A DNA stretch of 64,000 nucleotides, from NCBI GenBank assembly GCA_028683385.1, contig JAQUIJ010000018.1, forward strand, positions 54,042-118,041. Direction: 5' to 3'. This document shows positions 21,000 through 28,381 of the stretch, in pieces. Position 1 is the first letter of the stretch, and every line of letters begins with the position of its first letter. The position numbers and the translations under genes are program-made. This DNA is from Prolixibacteraceae bacterium (lineage in GTDB: Bacteria; Bacteroidota; Bacteroidia; Bacteroidales; Prolixibacteraceae). The notes beneath the pieces were generated by a model. It was not told the origin of the DNA. It did no database searches and saw only the letters and a list, made by a program, of their open reading frames with translations.

Positions 21000-21824
21000 T
21001 TATTTTTTTTGAAATATGGCTGAATTAGCAAAAACCTCGCGGTAGCTATTTCCCTTTATAATTTCTCGTTCAGCTTCTCCGGTAATCAAATATCCTTCTG
21101 AGGAAAGGCTTTTCCCAATCTTTTCAAGGATGCTTACTCTGTATTCATGTTTATAATAGAATAAAAGGTTGCTGCAAAAAACCAGGTCAAAATTTCCATA
21201 TACACTGGCTGGCGGGCATATTCCTTCTCCGGAAAGCAGGTCGAAAACCGAAAAGTCAACGTAGTTCTTAATACTTGGAGCAATACTATAATTTTCGCCT
21301 TTCCGTATAAAATACGTTTGAATCCGTTTCAAAGTAACTTTGCCAATAGTTGCTGATTGATAGTTGCCTCTTTGAGCTTGTTCCAAAACTTTCGGATCAA
21401 TGTCGGTGGCAAAAATGAGATAATTAATATCTGCTTTTTTGGTTTCAATCAACTCGTCACATAAAATTGCAGTGCTGTATGCTTCCTGCCCTGCTGCACA
21501 TGCAGCCGACCAGATACGAATTCCCTTTTCCTTGCTGATTTTCTTTTTTTCGATAAGCTGTGGCAAAATAACTTGTTCAAGGTAGGCAAAAGTCAATGGA
21601 TTCCTGAAAAATTCACTGTACGAATTACTTAGCCTACTTCTAAATACAACAGCTTCATCTGCATAACTTTCCAAATAATTCAGGTATGCTTTGTCTGTCA
21701 TGAGATCCAATTCTCTCTGCCTTTCCCTAATAATATTCCGAAGAAAAGCATCATCATAAATCGAGATATCCTGGTTATATATGGTCTGAAAACAGATCAG
21801 GTATGGCTTAATCAAATTGGTCAT
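21000..21824 (-). CDS. cheR: CheR-type SAM-dependent methyltransferase
   Basis: A 274-residue protein with the CheR pattern. An N-terminal helical domain ends at SYSEFFRNP (usually the S-x-FFR motif). Then comes the SAM fold with RIWSAACAAGQEAYS (glycine-rich motif I variant), IFATDIDPKVLEQAQRGNY and DLVFCSNLLFYY. CheR enzymes methylate glutamates of chemoreceptors. No CheB, CheA or CheW is encoded here. It is first in the run, directly upstream of the MCP-like hybrid kinase, so that protein is the obvious candidate substrate. A similar CheR/kinase pairing is known in non-chemotaxis sensory systems; the function here is inferred. Confidence 0.88.
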   Translation of the reverse strand: MTNLIKPYLICFQTIYNQDISIYDDAFLRNIIRERQRELDLMTDKAYLNYLESYADEAVVFRSRLSNSYSEFFRNPLTFAYLEQVILPQLIEKKKISKEKGIRIWSAACAAGQEAYSTAILCDELIETKKADINYLIFATDIDPKVLEQAQRGNYQSATIGKVTLKRIQTYFIRKGENYSIAPSIKNYVDFSVFDLLSGEGICPPASVYGNFDLVFCSNLLFYYKHEYRVSILEKIGKSLSSEGYLITGEAEREIIKGNSYREVFANSAIFQKK

Positions 21825-22205
21825 ATTGTAAATCAGGTTAACGCAAAGCTCTTGTTGATTCTTTTTTAGTCAAAGCCCTAATTTACAAATAAAATGATCG
21901 AAAAAACCGATGCATAAATTATTCATGTATGTGCACCATGGCATTCATTATTCACTATTTTTGTAAGCACTAAAGATCAACAATTTTGCTTGCGATGGAA
22001 GCTCACATCTACATAGTAACCCTTCTAAAAACCTATCGGCGATTGTTCAATTGCCTGATGTTCTACAACTAGAGCTCCAGGAAAAAGAAAAAAGTCATTC
22101 GAAAATGTCTTTAATTTCCGAATGACTATTGACTTTTTCGTTTCCCTTTCATGCTTAAATCATATTATTCTTTGTGACTTCATGTCCATCTTTAAATCTT
22201 AATTC
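21825..22205. promoter_or_regulatory. Divergent intergenic region between cheR-type gene and hypD
   Basis: A 381-bp non-coding interval that should hold the promoters of both divergent units. TATTTTTG at 21956-21963 matches the Bacteroidota -7 consensus TAnnTTTG on the plus strand, but no well-placed TTTG -33 box was found, so the assignment is weak. It would give a leader of about 240 nt before hypD, with the 22088-22138 hairpin inside it. No FNR-type TTGAT-N4-ATCAA site was seen. Confidence 0.3.
22088..22138. repeat. GTCATT-type hairpin repeat upstream of hypD
   Basis: The left arm AAAAAAGTCATTCGAAAA (22088-22105) pairs with a right arm reading TTTCCGAATGACTATTGACT plus a T-run (22115-22138). 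It is the same family as 2033-2095. If transcribed from the candidate upstream promoter it would act as a terminator-like leader structure. Confidence 0.55.
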
Positions 22206-24668
22206 ATGTTTGAAAAAATAACGATACATGCCGAAAAGCCTTTACGTTCGGCAGCCTCCGAAGGCAATTTCTACGAAACAAAAACCAACCCGATCGGTCC
22301 GGGAATGAACGAACGTATCCAGAAACTCCGGAAGCTGAGCGTTGAGACAGAACCATCTTTAACCATTGAGCGCGCCCTGTGCGAAACCGCATTTTATAAG
22401 GAAAACTTCGGGAAACTTTCGGTTCCGGTTTTACGGGCAGCTAACTTTCTGGATTATTGCCAGAAGAAAGCCATTTACATTGGCGAAGGCGAACTCATCG
22501 TGGGCGAACGTGGTCCAAAACCCAAATGCGTACCTACCTTCCCAGAACTGACTTGCCACAGTGTGGAAGACCTGAACGTGCTCAACACGCGCGAATTGCA
22601 GCGTTACACCATCAGTCAGGAAGACATTGATACCTATGCCCGCAAAGTAATTCCATACTGGGCCGGAAAAACCCAGCGTGAGCGCATTTTCAGCCATGTT
22701 CCGCAGGAATGGCGCCTGGCTTACGAAGCCGGAATGTTCACCGAGTTTATGGAACAGCGCGCACCCGGGCACACCGCACTCGACGGTAAAATTTACCACA
22801 AAGGAATGTTGGATTACAAGCGCGAGATAGCTGCCCACCTGGCTTCGCTCGATTACCTCAACGATCCGGAAGCTACCGATAAAGCTGAAGAGTGGAAAGC
22901 CATGGACATTTCATGCGATGCCGCCATCCTTTTTGCTGAACGTCATGCGGCACTGGCTGAAGAAATGGCTGCTTCTGAAACCAACGCAACTCGGAAAGCC
23001 GAACTCCTGAAAATTGCAGAAGTTTGCCGCTGGGTTCCGGCCAATGCCCCGCGTAACCTTTGGGAAGCCATCCAGATGTACTGGTTTGTTCATCTTGGTA
23101 CGATTACCGAACTGAACGGCTGGGACGCCATGAATCCGGGACATTTCGATCAACACCTGACTCCCTTTTACAATAAAGGAATTGCCGACGGAACGCTCAC
23201 CAGAGATCAGGCCAAAGAATTAATTTCCTGTTTCTGGATCAAAGTAAATAACCATCCTGCGCCGCCAAAAGTGGGCATCACAGCCCGCGAAAGCGGAACC
23301 TACAACGATTTCACCAACATCAACATTGGGGGCATCAAAGCCGATGGCAGCGACGGAACCAGTGAAGTTTCGTACATCATGCTCGAAATTGTTGAGGAAT
23401 TGCACATTCTTCAGCCTGGAAGTTCGGTGCATATCAGCGCCAAAACTCCTGATAAATTTCTGCACGCTGCAACACGAGTTATCCGCCAGGGACATGGTTA
23501 TCCGTCAGTTTTTAATCCTGATGTGTATGTTCAGGAATTGATGCGCCAGGGCAAATTGCTCACCGATGCCCGCGAAGGCGGATGCAGTGGTTGTATCGAG
23601 GTTGGCGCATTTGGTAAAGAAGCTTACCTGCTCACCGGCTACCTCAACGTTCCGAAAATCATAGAAGTTACATTAAATAACGGCATCAATCCGGTGACAG
23701 GAATTCGGGTTGGTCCCGAAACCGGCGATCCGCGCACGTTCAAAAGCTATGACGAATTGTACGAAGCTTTCCTGAAACAACTTCACTATGTCGTCGATCT
23801 GAAAATGCGTGTAAGCAATTACATCGACCGCATGTTTGCTAAATATGCACCGGCACCATTTCTTTCTATCGTTACCGAAGATTGCGTGAGCCGCGGAAAA
23901 GATTATTACGATGGAGGCCCCCGCTACAATACCAGCTACATTCAGTGTTGCGGATTGGGAACCGTAACCGACAGTTTGGCTGCCCTCAAAAAACATGTAT
24001 TCGAAGACCAGACCTTCAGCATGGATCGTGTTTTAAAAGCTGTTCTGAACGACTTTAAAGGCGAAGAAGTTTTACGTCAAACCATCATGAACCGTACGCC
24101 TTTCTTCGGAAACGATGATGACTATGCCGATTCGATTGCCGTGAAAGTGTACGACGATTTGGTTGCAGCCATCGACGGAAAGCCAAACATCAAACCCGGT
24201 GGAAAATATCACCTGAACATGCTTTCAACAACTTGCCACGTGTATTTCGGAAAAGTAATGGGCGCCACACCAAACGGACGCATGGCCGGGAAATCCATTT
24301 CCGACGGAACTTCGCCATCGCATGGCGCAGATACGCATGGACCTTCGGCGGTCATCAAGTCGCTGACGAAATTCGACCACATCAAATCGGGTGGAACTTT
24401 GCTGAACCAGCGCTTTCTGCCAAGTTTGTTGCGGAAAGAAGATGATGTGAAAAAGCTTGGATACCTTATCCGGAGTTATTTCACGTTGGGAGGACATCAC
24501 ATTCAGTTTAATATTGTTGACACGGCTACTTTGCTGGCAGCACAGGCTTGTCCATCGGATTACAAAGACCTGATGGTTCGCATGGCCGGTTACAGCGACT
24601 ATTTCAACGACATGAATGCCGACCTTCAGCAGGAAGTAATTGAACGCACCGAAAACGACGGATTTTAA
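22206..24668 (+). CDS. hypD: Glycyl radical enzyme, trans-4-hydroxy-L-proline dehydratase (HypD)
   Basis: HypD removes water from trans-4-hydroxy-L-proline to give pyrroline-5-carboxylate, using a glycyl radical. The protein has 820 residues from this start, or 787 from an in-frame ATG at 22305 where similarity to clostridial HypD begins. The 33-residue N-terminal extension may be real in Bacteroidota. The thiyl-radical cysteine C463 lies in GCSGCIEVGAFGKEAY with the acid/base glutamate E465, matching C434/E436 of the Clostridioides difficile enzyme in spacing. The radical glycine is G795 in RMAGYSDYF. The blocks EAGMFTEFMEQRAPGHT, PPKVGIT and RYNTSYIQ also agree with HypD. An extra cysteine (C460) precedes the catalytic one. 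Its activase follows at 24820. Confidence 0.9.
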   Translation: MFEKITIHAEKPLRSAASEGNFYETKTNPIGPGMNERIQKLRKLSVETEPSLTIERALCETAFYKENFGKLSVPVLRAANFLDYCQKKAIYIGEGELIVGERGPKPKCVPTFPELTCHSVEDLNVLNTRELQRYTISQEDIDTYARKVIPYWAGKTQRERIFSHVPQEWRLAYEAGMFTEFMEQRAPGHTALDGKIYHKGMLDYKREIAAHLASLDYLNDPEATDKAEEWKAMDISCDAAILFAERHAALAEEMAASETNATRKAELLKIAEVCRWVPANAPRNLWEAIQMYWFVHLGTITELNGWDAMNPGHFDQHLTPFYNKGIADGTLTRDQAKELISCFWIKVNNHPAPPKVGITARESGTYNDFTNINIGGIKADGSDGTSEVSYIMLEIVEELHILQPGSSVHISAKTPDKFLHAATRVIRQGHGYPSVFNPDVYVQELMRQGKLLTDAREGGCSGCIEVGAFGKEAYLLTGYLNVPKIIEVTLNNGINPVTGIRVGPETGDPRTFKSYDELYEAFLKQLHYVVDLKMRVSNYIDRMFAKYAPAPFLSIVTEDCVSRGKDYYDGGPRYNTSYIQCCGLGTVTDSLAALKKHVFEDQTFSMDRVLKAVLNDFKGEEVLRQTIMNRTPFFGNDDDYADSIAVKVYDDLVAAIDGKPNIKPGGKYHLNMLSTTCHVYFGKVMGATPNGRMAGKSISDGTSPSHGADTHGPSAVIKSLTKFDHIKSGGTLLNQRFLPSLLRKEDDVKKLGYLIRSYFTLGGHHIQFNIVDTATLLAAQACPSDYKDLMVRMAGYSDYFNDMNADLQQEVIERTENDGF

Positions 24669-24677
24669 GAATTTAAT

Positions 24678-24803
24678 GCCACCAAGCCACTAAGACACCA
24701 AGAGAAAAATTAAATCTTACTAGTTATCTATTGGTTAAAGGTTTAATTTGTAAACATTTTCAGTTTTGTTTAATAATTCTTTGTGTCTTGGTGCCTTCGT
24801 GGC
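24678..24803. repeat. CCACCAAG...CTTGGTGCCTTCGTGGC inverted repeat
   Basis: The left arm 24678-24703 (GCCACCAAGCCACTAAGACA...) and right arm 24779-24803 (CTTTGTGTCTTGGTGCCTTC...) are near-perfect reverse complements about 75 bp apart. They lie between hypD and its activase. This is a common dispersed repeat of Bacteroidota and related genomes. It fills most of the 151-bp gap and may reduce activase expression relative to the dehydratase. Confidence 0.65.
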
Positions 24804-24819
24804 TAATGTTTTTTGTACC

Positions 24820-25728
24820 ATGAATCAACCTTTTATCTTCGATATAAAGCGTTACGCCATTAACGATGGTCCGGGTATCCGGATTGTCATTTTTCTGAAA
24901 GGCTGTAACCTGAACTGCGCCTGGTGTCACAATCCGGAAAGTATCTCCCGGGAAACGGAACGGATGTATGCTCCTGCAAAGTGCATCAAATGCGGAACCT
25001 GCGTAATGGCTTGTCCTGAAAAGGCCATCACTTTAACTTCGGAAGGTATTATTACCGATGATGAACGTTGCAAAATGTGCGGTAAATGCGCCGAAGTTTG
25101 TCCGACCAAAGCCATTGAAATTTCAGGTCATCCGATGTCGGTTACCGAAATCATGAACGAAATCGAAAAAGAACGGGTTTTCTTCGATCAATCGGGTGGT
25201 GGAGTAACCTTTTCAGGAGGCGAACCTTTGCTGCAATCCAAATTTTTGATCGAATTGCTTGATGAATGCAGCAAACGGGGAATTCATACGGCTGTTGATA
25301 CGGCAGGACTGGCCAACACCGAAATCATTCTGGATGTGGCAAAACGCACAGACCTCTTTCTGTACGACCTGAAAATGATGGACTCTGAACGACACCGGAA
25401 ATGGGTTGGCGTTCCGAACGAAAAAATACTGGAAAACCTGAAAGCAGTGGCCGCGACCGGAGTTAAAATCATCATCCGTATTCCGCTGATTGGCGGCGTA
25501 AACGATGATGCCGAAAACCTGGAAGCCACAGCCCGCTTTGTTGCCGAACTTTCAGGAGAAAAGAAATCGGTGAACCTGTTGCCTTACCACAAGATTGCCC
25601 AGACGAAATACCAGAAACTGGGACGGCCCGACGATTTTCAACTTCTGGAAGAACCGACGAAAGAGGCCCAACAGCAAGCCATTGCCATTTTTGAAAAATA
25701 TGGAATTCAGGCCAGCATTGGCGGATAA
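24820..25728 (+). CDS. Radical SAM glycyl-radical activating enzyme for HypD
   Basis: The activase installs the glycyl radical on HypD using SAM and a [4Fe-4S] cluster. The ATG at 24820 (MNQPFIFDIKRY) is chosen as start because the 18 codons before it lie in the repeat and resemble nothing; this gives 302 residues. The radical SAM motif CNLNCAWC (Cx3Cx2C) follows KG near the N-terminus. An inserted ferredoxin-like domain carries two further clusters (CIKCGTCVMACP and CKMCGKCAEVCP), typical of activases of this enzyme class. The GG(E)P-type SAM-binding segment FSGGEPLLQ is present. Its position right after hypD supports the pairing. Confidence 0.92.
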   Translation: MNQPFIFDIKRYAINDGPGIRIVIFLKGCNLNCAWCHNPESISRETERMYAPAKCIKCGTCVMACPEKAITLTSEGIITDDERCKMCGKCAEVCPTKAIEISGHPMSVTEIMNEIEKERVFFDQSGGGVTFSGGEPLLQSKFLIELLDECSKRGIHTAVDTAGLANTEIILDVAKRTDLFLYDLKMMDSERHRKWVGVPNEKILENLKAVAATGVKIIIRIPLIGGVNDDAENLEATARFVAELSGEKKSVNLLPYHKIAQTKYQKLGRPDDFQLLEEPTKEAQQQAIAIFEKYGIQASIGG

Positions 25729-25740
25729 AAGACTTTAATT

Positions 25741-25965
25741 AAAACGACTAGCAAATCGCCCTATGCAGACCGGCCTCAGCCGGTGAGCCGAAAAACAAGT
25801 GATGGCGGCGTTAAAAAATCTTTTCTGTTTGAGCCGCAGGCGAGTTTAAAAGATTTTAGCCGTCGAGCGTTGGTTTTTCGTGCGAAGCGGGTACAGCCTT
25901 GACTTTTTTTGATTACTTTTTTGTGTCAAGACAAAAAAGTAATTAGGGTTTGGGGCAAAGCCCCT
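25741..25965. repeat. Structured dispersed intergenic element with three hairpins
   Basis: The 266-bp gap between two convergent genes is filled by a highly structured sequence. It contains ACCGGC-CTCA-GCCGGT (25769-25784), a long AT-rich hairpin TTACTTTTTTGT/ACAAAAAAGTAA (25913-25943) and GGGGC-AAA-GCCCC followed by TTT (25952-25964). I recognise this style of sequence as a repeat found many times in Bacteroidota genomes. The last two hairpins can serve as terminators for either convergent gene. Confidence 0.65.
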
Positions 25966-25994
25966 TTCTATTGATCAGATAACGAATAAACGAA

Positions 25995-27236
25995 TCACCG
26001 ATCAAGCCTGAACGGATTCAAATTCAGGCTTGTTTGTTCTCCTGAAATGAGCTCGGTAAGCAACAATCCGGTAGCCGGAGCAAGTGTAACGCCCATCATG
26101 GAATGCCCGGTACCCACAAATACATTGGGGAAAGCCGGTACCCGCCCGATAAATGGCAATCCGTCGAACGAACAAGGCCGATGCCCCTGCCAGATTTTTC
26201 CGGGTTCGATTTGTATTCCTTTTTCCGATGGATAAAATTCGCCTACCGCTTTGGCAACATTCAGAACACGCTGCTGCCTGATTTTCAGGTCACCAAAACC
26301 CAATTCCATTCCTCCGCCAAACTGGGTGAGCCCATTACCCAACGGAGTTACTGCAACATTTGCATCGGACAAAAGCGCCGGATAATGAATCCTGGATGAG
26401 GTTTTCACTTTAAAACTGTAGCCTTTCCCGGGCTGAACAGCTATACGGGTTTGCAATTGTTTCAGGATTTTGCTGCTCCACATTCCGGCGGTTATCACCA
26501 GATGATCGAAGCCAAACGGACCTTTTTCGGTTTCCAGCGTAATGGCTTTTGATCCCGATGTTCGTATTTTTTCAACAGCACAATTGCGCACCAGAGTTAC
26601 TCCTGATAGTTCCAGCTTTGCAATCAGCGACTGCATCAAAGCCGATGGATTCAAGTGATCGTCGGAATGATAATGAACTCCGCCCGAAACATTCGGAAGA
26701 GCTTCGGGTTCCAGCTTTTGAATGTCGGAAGCTGAAAGTTCGCTGACCATAAGTCCGGCGTGGCAGGCAATCTCAGCTTCCTCGCGCAATTCATCACCTG
26801 TTTTCTGCGATTGGTAAAGCATCAATAACCCTTTGTGCCAAAGTGGAAAATCAAGTTCTCCGGTTTCTTTGATTGTGCCATAAAGACCTTTACTCAGTAA
26901 ACTCAATTCCTTTAAAACAGGAATCGATTCCTGAACATGTTTGTCGGTTGCTGCTCCGGTAAAGCGCAGATACCAGCGAATTAAATCAGCGTCGGGCGAC
27001 ATTCGGGCGGCCACAGGCGACGAGGTTCGAAACATGTTCTTCATGCCCTTGTGCAACATTCCGGGCGAGGCCAGCGGGATGACATGACTGGGAACAATCA
27101 ATCCGGCATTTCCATACGAGCAGCCATCGGTCATGTCTCCACGATCAATTACAGTTACCTCAGCCCCTTTCTTCCGGAGATACAAAGCCGTGAATAAACC
27201 AACCACGCCTCCGCCAACAATTACTATTTTGCTCAT
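25995..27236 (-). CDS. FAD-dependent D-amino-acid (D-hydroxyproline) dehydrogenase, DadA-like
   Basis: A 413-residue flavoprotein with an N-terminal dinucleotide-binding motif (IVGGGVVGLFTALYL, residues 4-20), an acidic end at VIDRG, and the DadA-like SYGNAGLIVPSH segment. The C-terminus has the second FAD motif (FVGTGHSMMGVTLAPATG). In hydroxyproline catabolism this family oxidises cis-4-hydroxy-D-proline, made by the epimerase, to pyrroline-4-hydroxy-2-carboxylate. That role is inferred from its place at the end of a four-gene minus-strand run (deaminase, aldehyde dehydrogenase, epimerase, this gene). A 135-bp gap with a hairpin separates it from the epimerase. A general D-amino-acid dehydrogenase is the alternative. 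Confidence 0.85.
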   Translation of the reverse strand: MSKIVIVGGGVVGLFTALYLRKKGAEVTVIDRGDMTDGCSYGNAGLIVPSHVIPLASPGMLHKGMKNMFRTSSPVAARMSPDADLIRWYLRFTGAATDKHVQESIPVLKELSLLSKGLYGTIKETGELDFPLWHKGLLMLYQSQKTGDELREEAEIACHAGLMVSELSASDIQKLEPEALPNVSGGVHYHSDDHLNPSALMQSLIAKLELSGVTLVRNCAVEKIRTSGSKAITLETEKGPFGFDHLVITAGMWSSKILKQLQTRIAVQPGKGYSFKVKTSSRIHYPALLSDANVAVTPLGNGLTQFGGGMELGFGDLKIRQQRVLNVAKAVGEFYPSEKGIQIEPGKIWQGHRPCSFDGLPFIGRVPAFPNVFVGTGHSMMGVTLAPATGLLLTELISGEQTSLNLNPFRLDR

Positions 27237-27271
27237 TTCAAACAGACATTAGATTTTAGACTGTTAGGAAA

Positions 27272-27327
27272 CAGTCATTAGTCGTTGGGAAAAAGTTTAA
27301 ACACAACTTTCCGGATGACCAATGGCT
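27272..27327. repeat. GTCATT-type hairpin between epimerase and dehydrogenase genes
   Basis: AGTCATTAGTCGTTGGGAAA-like left arm and TTTCCGGATGACCAATGGCT right arm (27308-27327) form an imperfect stem. It is the third member of the 2033/22088 family. It lies within the presumed operon and could attenuate transcription into the dehydrogenase gene. Confidence 0.5.
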
Positions 27328-27371
27328 ATTTCCTGCTGTTTTTCAGTTCTATTCTTTCTATTGAGGAACAT

Positions 27372-28376
27372 TCAAATCACCTGAAAACCGAATGCATACG
27401 GATCATCTTCATCATCGATAAAGATGTTATTGTATCCGGTAATTTTGGCCCAACCTTCGATGCTCGGAATAATAGCATCCTGATCACCAATTTTAGTCAG
27501 CTCTTCCACCCGTCCCATGAATTGGCTGCCAATGATGCTTTCGTGCAAAAACTGATCGCCTTTGTTTAGTTTGCCACGAGCAGTCAATTGTGCCATACGT
27601 GCCGAAGTTCCGGTTCCGCAAGGCGAGCGGTCGATGGCTTTATCGCCGTAAAAAACAGCATTTCGTCCATCGGCTTCATCAGACAAAGTTGCGCCTGTCC
27701 ATTCAATGTGACTAACTCCGGAAATCTGCGGATTTTCAGGATGCTGAAACTTATACTTATCATTGATCAGCGTGCGAAGTGGCCGGCTGAAAGCAATCAA
27801 CTCATCTGCCGAATATTTTTCGAGTCCTTTGAAGTTTTCCTGAGGATCGACAATCGCATAGAAATTTCCGCCATAAGCCACGTCGAACGTGAGTTTCCCG
27901 AGGTGCGGTGATTCTACTTCCAGATCCTTTCCGGCCAGAAAAGAAGCCACATTGGTCAATTTTACTGATGTCACTTTTTTACCGTTCATCTGGTATTTCA
28001 CCTTGATTAGTCCTGCCGGAGCTTCCACCAAAAGTTCACCCGGAATTTTCGGAGTTATCAAGCCCTGTTCTATCGCAACGGTTACAGTCCCGATGGTTCC
28101 GTGGCCGCACATCGGTAAACATCCGCTGGTTTCGATAAACAGAATACCCATATCGTTAGCCGGATCGGATGGCGGAAACAGAATACTTCCCGACATCATA
28201 TCGTGGCCGCGCGGCTCAAACATGAGCCCTTGCCGGATCCAGTCGAATTCTTTCATGAAATGAAGACGCCGTTCAAACATGTTTTTCCCTTCCAGAATCG
28301 GCGCGCCACCGGCAATCACCCGTACCGGATTTCCGCAGGTATGGGCATCTACACAAAAAAATGTCTTTGCTGCCAT
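27372..28376 (-). CDS. 4-hydroxyproline 2-epimerase (proline racemase family)
   Basis: A 334-residue member of the proline racemase family. Both catalytic cysteines are present: C90 in SGCLPMCGHGTIGT and C253 in DRSPCGTGTSAR. The two-Cys pair indicates racemase/epimerase activity; trans-3-hydroxyproline dehydratases have Thr in place of one Cys. The enzyme interconverts trans-4-hydroxy-L-proline and cis-4-hydroxy-D-proline, the first step of the oxidative route. It starts 5 bp after the stop of the aldehyde dehydrogenase gene, so they are clearly co-transcribed. Proline racemase is the main alternative, but the neighbours argue for hydroxyproline. Confidence 0.92.
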   Translation of the reverse strand: MAAKTFFCVDAHTCGNPVRVIAGGAPILEGKNMFERRLHFMKEFDWIRQGLMFEPRGHDMMSGSILFPPSDPANDMGILFIETSGCLPMCGHGTIGTVTVAIEQGLITPKIPGELLVEAPAGLIKVKYQMNGKKVTSVKLTNVASFLAGKDLEVESPHLGKLTFDVAYGGNFYAIVDPQENFKGLEKYSADELIAFSRPLRTLINDKYKFQHPENPQISGVSHIEWTGATLSDEADGRNAVFYGDKAIDRSPCGTGTSARMAQLTARGKLNKGDQFLHESIIGSQFMGRVEELTKIGDQDAIIPSIEGWAKITGYNNIFIDDEDDPYAFGFQVI

Positions 28377-28381
28377 GAGTG

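Noticed and set aside
22206..24668. Glycyl radical enzyme as pyruvate formate-lyase, choline lyase or glycerol dehydratase
   Set aside because: The active-site loop and most conserved blocks match HypD, and the locus encodes hydroxyproline enzymes. A hydroxyproline C-N lyase (HplG type) remains a weaker alternative.
27372..28376. trans-3-hydroxyproline dehydratase
   Set aside because: Both catalytic positions are Cys (C90, C253), whereas that enzyme has Thr at one.
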